From positions 1-6,292 of the forward strand of contig JAEOTF010000306.1 in assembly GCA_016840025.1 (NCBI GenBank): 6,292 bases of DNA, given 5' to 3'. Numbering within the stretch: position 1 is the first letter of the stretch; every line of letters begins with the position of its first letter. The stretch comes from Candidatus Hodarchaeota archaeon. Its GTDB lineage: Archaea > Asgardarchaeota > Heimdallarchaeia > Hodarchaeales > YT1-039. This document shows positions 5,155-6,292 of this stretch, in pieces. The notes below the pieces were generated by a model. That model did not search any database. It had not been told where the DNA came from and saw only the letters and a list, made by a program, of their open reading frames with translations. The position numbers were made by a program, and so were the translations under genes.

Positions 5155-5201
5155 CGCTTCATAAATCCCATAAGGAAGAAGCGAAGAATTGAAAATCAGA
5201 C
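5135..5201. repeat. Long imperfect inverted repeat upstream of integrase
   Basis: The outer arms GTCTGA (5135-5140) and TCAGAC (5196-5201) are perfect complements. Inside, 5147-5160 pairs with 5178-5191 over 14 positions, including the perfect core TTCGCTTC / GAAGCGAA (5153-5160 / 5178-5185) and two G-U-type pairs. TCC (5166-5168) can pair with GGA (5174-5176) at the tip. The arms are separated by an internal loop (5141-5146 against 5192-5195). It lies 23 bp before the integrase ATG and could be an operator, a recombinase site, or a leader-RNA structure that affects translation. Confidence 0.6.
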
Positions 5202-5224
5202 ACTCAAAAGCGAGTTTAAAACAT

Positions 5225-6292
5225 ATGGAGAAGACCAGAGATAAAGCCTATGAAGAATGGCTAGAATCAAGTCAAAGCAAATCCTATCAAAAAGTGCGAA
5301 GAGATACATTTCTACGTTTTCTTAAGTTCTTAGAAGAACAAGGATTCAAAAACCCAACTGGTGACTCCATATTAAAACAACATAAGGAAAACAGAAAATC
5401 AGACGATAACAAAATCAAATATCCATTTGATGATTTAATTCCAAAGTTCTCGCAATGGCTTCTAGATACACGAGACATAACGCATAACTCGGCTGTGAAT
5501 CTCGCTGTTCCAGTAAAAGGATTTTTCAAATTCCATCGTGAACCTCTGAAAGTTCAAGTGAGTGCCATAACCACGATAAAGGAAACACGGAAAAAATACC
5601 ATATTTTCACACAAGAAGAACTCGCTAGGATGGTTCGAGTGGGAGATATTGAAGAGAAGGCTGTAATTTTACTTGGAAAAGATTTGGGAATTCGGGTAGG
5701 TGATTTTGTCGGGTTTAAGCGTAAGCCAATTCTTGAAGCACACAAGGATTCTAATGGAGAATTTCCAATTGAATTTCAAATCGAAACAGAGAAAGAAGGC
5801 GTTATCAGTATAGGTCACATTTCTCAAGAAACTTGGGAAGGCTTACAAGACTATTGGGCTAATGTTCCTCAATCTGAGTGGGTATTTCCTTCAAAGAGAA
5901 ACCACATCAGTACACAACGGGCAAATGATGTCTTAAAAAATACTTGGGAGAGAGCATTTCCAGATAGAAAAGATAACCGAGTTAGATTTCATGAACTAAG
6001 AAGTTTTAAAATGACTGCCTTGAGCGATACTGGGGCAAACGAATGGGTTATAAAAAAACTCGTTGGTAAAAAATTAAGCCGAGATATCAACACGTATCTT
6101 AGAGGACAAAACATTAAAGAAGCATTCAAAAAAGCCATAACTAAACTTCGCTTAACTGGAACGAATGGCAATAATTATAATAGAATTGCGGACTTGGAGC
6201 AGACTATCGTTCAAATTCAAAAAGAAAACATGGCGAATAAAACCGCCTTAGACGTTGTGACGAAAAGACTGATACAAATTGAAGAGGAAAAC
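5225..6292 (+). CDS. Tyrosine recombinase/integrase, C-terminus beyond the window
   Basis: This frame of 356 codons runs to the window edge without a stop. It encodes a site-specific tyrosine recombinase that would cut and rejoin DNA through a 3'-phosphotyrosine link, probably integrating a mobile element. An N-terminal helical core-binding (SAM-like) domain spans about residues 8-108 ('YQKVRRDTFLRFLKFLEEQG', 'NLAVPVKGFFKFH'). The catalytic domain (about 125-305) shows Arg157 in 'GIRVGDF', a probable hairpin Lys in 'ETEKEG' (188 or 190), His256 and Arg259 in 'RFHELRSF', and nucleophile Tyr291 in 'DINTYLRG'. The position nine residues before it, normally His or Trp, is Lys282 ('LVGKKLS'). A coiled-coil-like tail begins near residue 322. 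ATG 5225 is the chosen start; TTG 5189 is in frame and follows AGGAAG at 5173-5178, so a 12-residue extension is possible. Confidence 0.88.
   Translation, partial: MEKTRDKAYEEWLESSQSKSYQKVRRDTFLRFLKFLEEQGFKNPTGDSILKQHKENRKSDDNKIKYPFDDLIPKFSQWLLDTRDITHNSAVNLAVPVKGFFKFHREPLKVQVSAITTIKETRKKYHIFTQEELARMVRVGDIEEKAVILLGKDLGIRVGDFVGFKRKPILEAHKDSNGEFPIEFQIETEKEGVISIGHISQETWEGLQDYWANVPQSEWVFPSKRNHISTQRANDVLKNTWERAFPDRKDNRVRFHELRSFKMTALSDTGANEWVIKKLVGKKLSRDINTYLRGQNIKEAFKKAITKLRLTGTNGNNYNRIADLEQTIVQIQKENMANKTALDVVTKRLIQIEEEN

Noticed and set aside
4435..5224. CRISPR array or regular spaced repeats
   Set aside because: The repeats present are under 11 bp and irregular; there are no 24-37 bp repeats with unique spacers anywhere in the window and no cas genes.

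Overview
The window most likely comes from an AT-rich archaeal genome, possibly a Bathyarchaeia-like or other uncultured lineage. No phylogenetic marker gene is present, so the lineage is inference. The archaeal signs are TATA-like boxes about 25-30 bp upstream of several starts, two genes whose start codon lies at or near the predicted transcript end, TTG starts, a DUF169 protein, and a compact HExxH metallopeptidase of a type common in archaea and their mobile elements.

Layout. Bases 1-194 (minus) hold the N-terminus of a membrane protein that runs off the left edge, with a TATA box just upstream. Bases 461-736 (minus) encode a small protein with a CPLC zinc-knuckle-like motif, an Arg-Gly tract and a helical C-terminus. 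Bases 737-1111 carry no convincing gene but include a markedly GC-rich, structured island (about 52% G+C over 841-960, against about 25% beside it). Three plus-strand genes follow, each with its own promoter-like sequence: a DUF169 protein (1112-1909), a 12-helix MFS drug/proton-antiporter-like transporter (2040-3221) and an FMN-dependent alpha-hydroxy-acid-dehydrogenase-like enzyme (3463-4434). The gaps of 130 and 241 bp suggest separate transcripts rather than one tight operon.

The right third looks like the edge of an integrated mobile element. A second GC-rich, hairpin-containing island (about 4549-4627) lies next to a minus-strand metallopeptidase (4635-5045). That gene is divergent from a tyrosine recombinase/integrase (5225 to the window end, no stop reached). 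The spacer between them holds a long imperfect hairpin (5135-5201) and repeated AACAGTTTT-type motifs, possibly recombinase or regulator sites.

The points most worth following up are the hairpin at the integrase promoter, the two GC islands as possible non-coding RNAs or element remnants, the FMN enzyme whose substrate-binding residues appear replaced although the catalytic His is kept, and the integrase with Lys at the usual His/Trp catalytic position. No complete new multi-gene system can be shown from this window.
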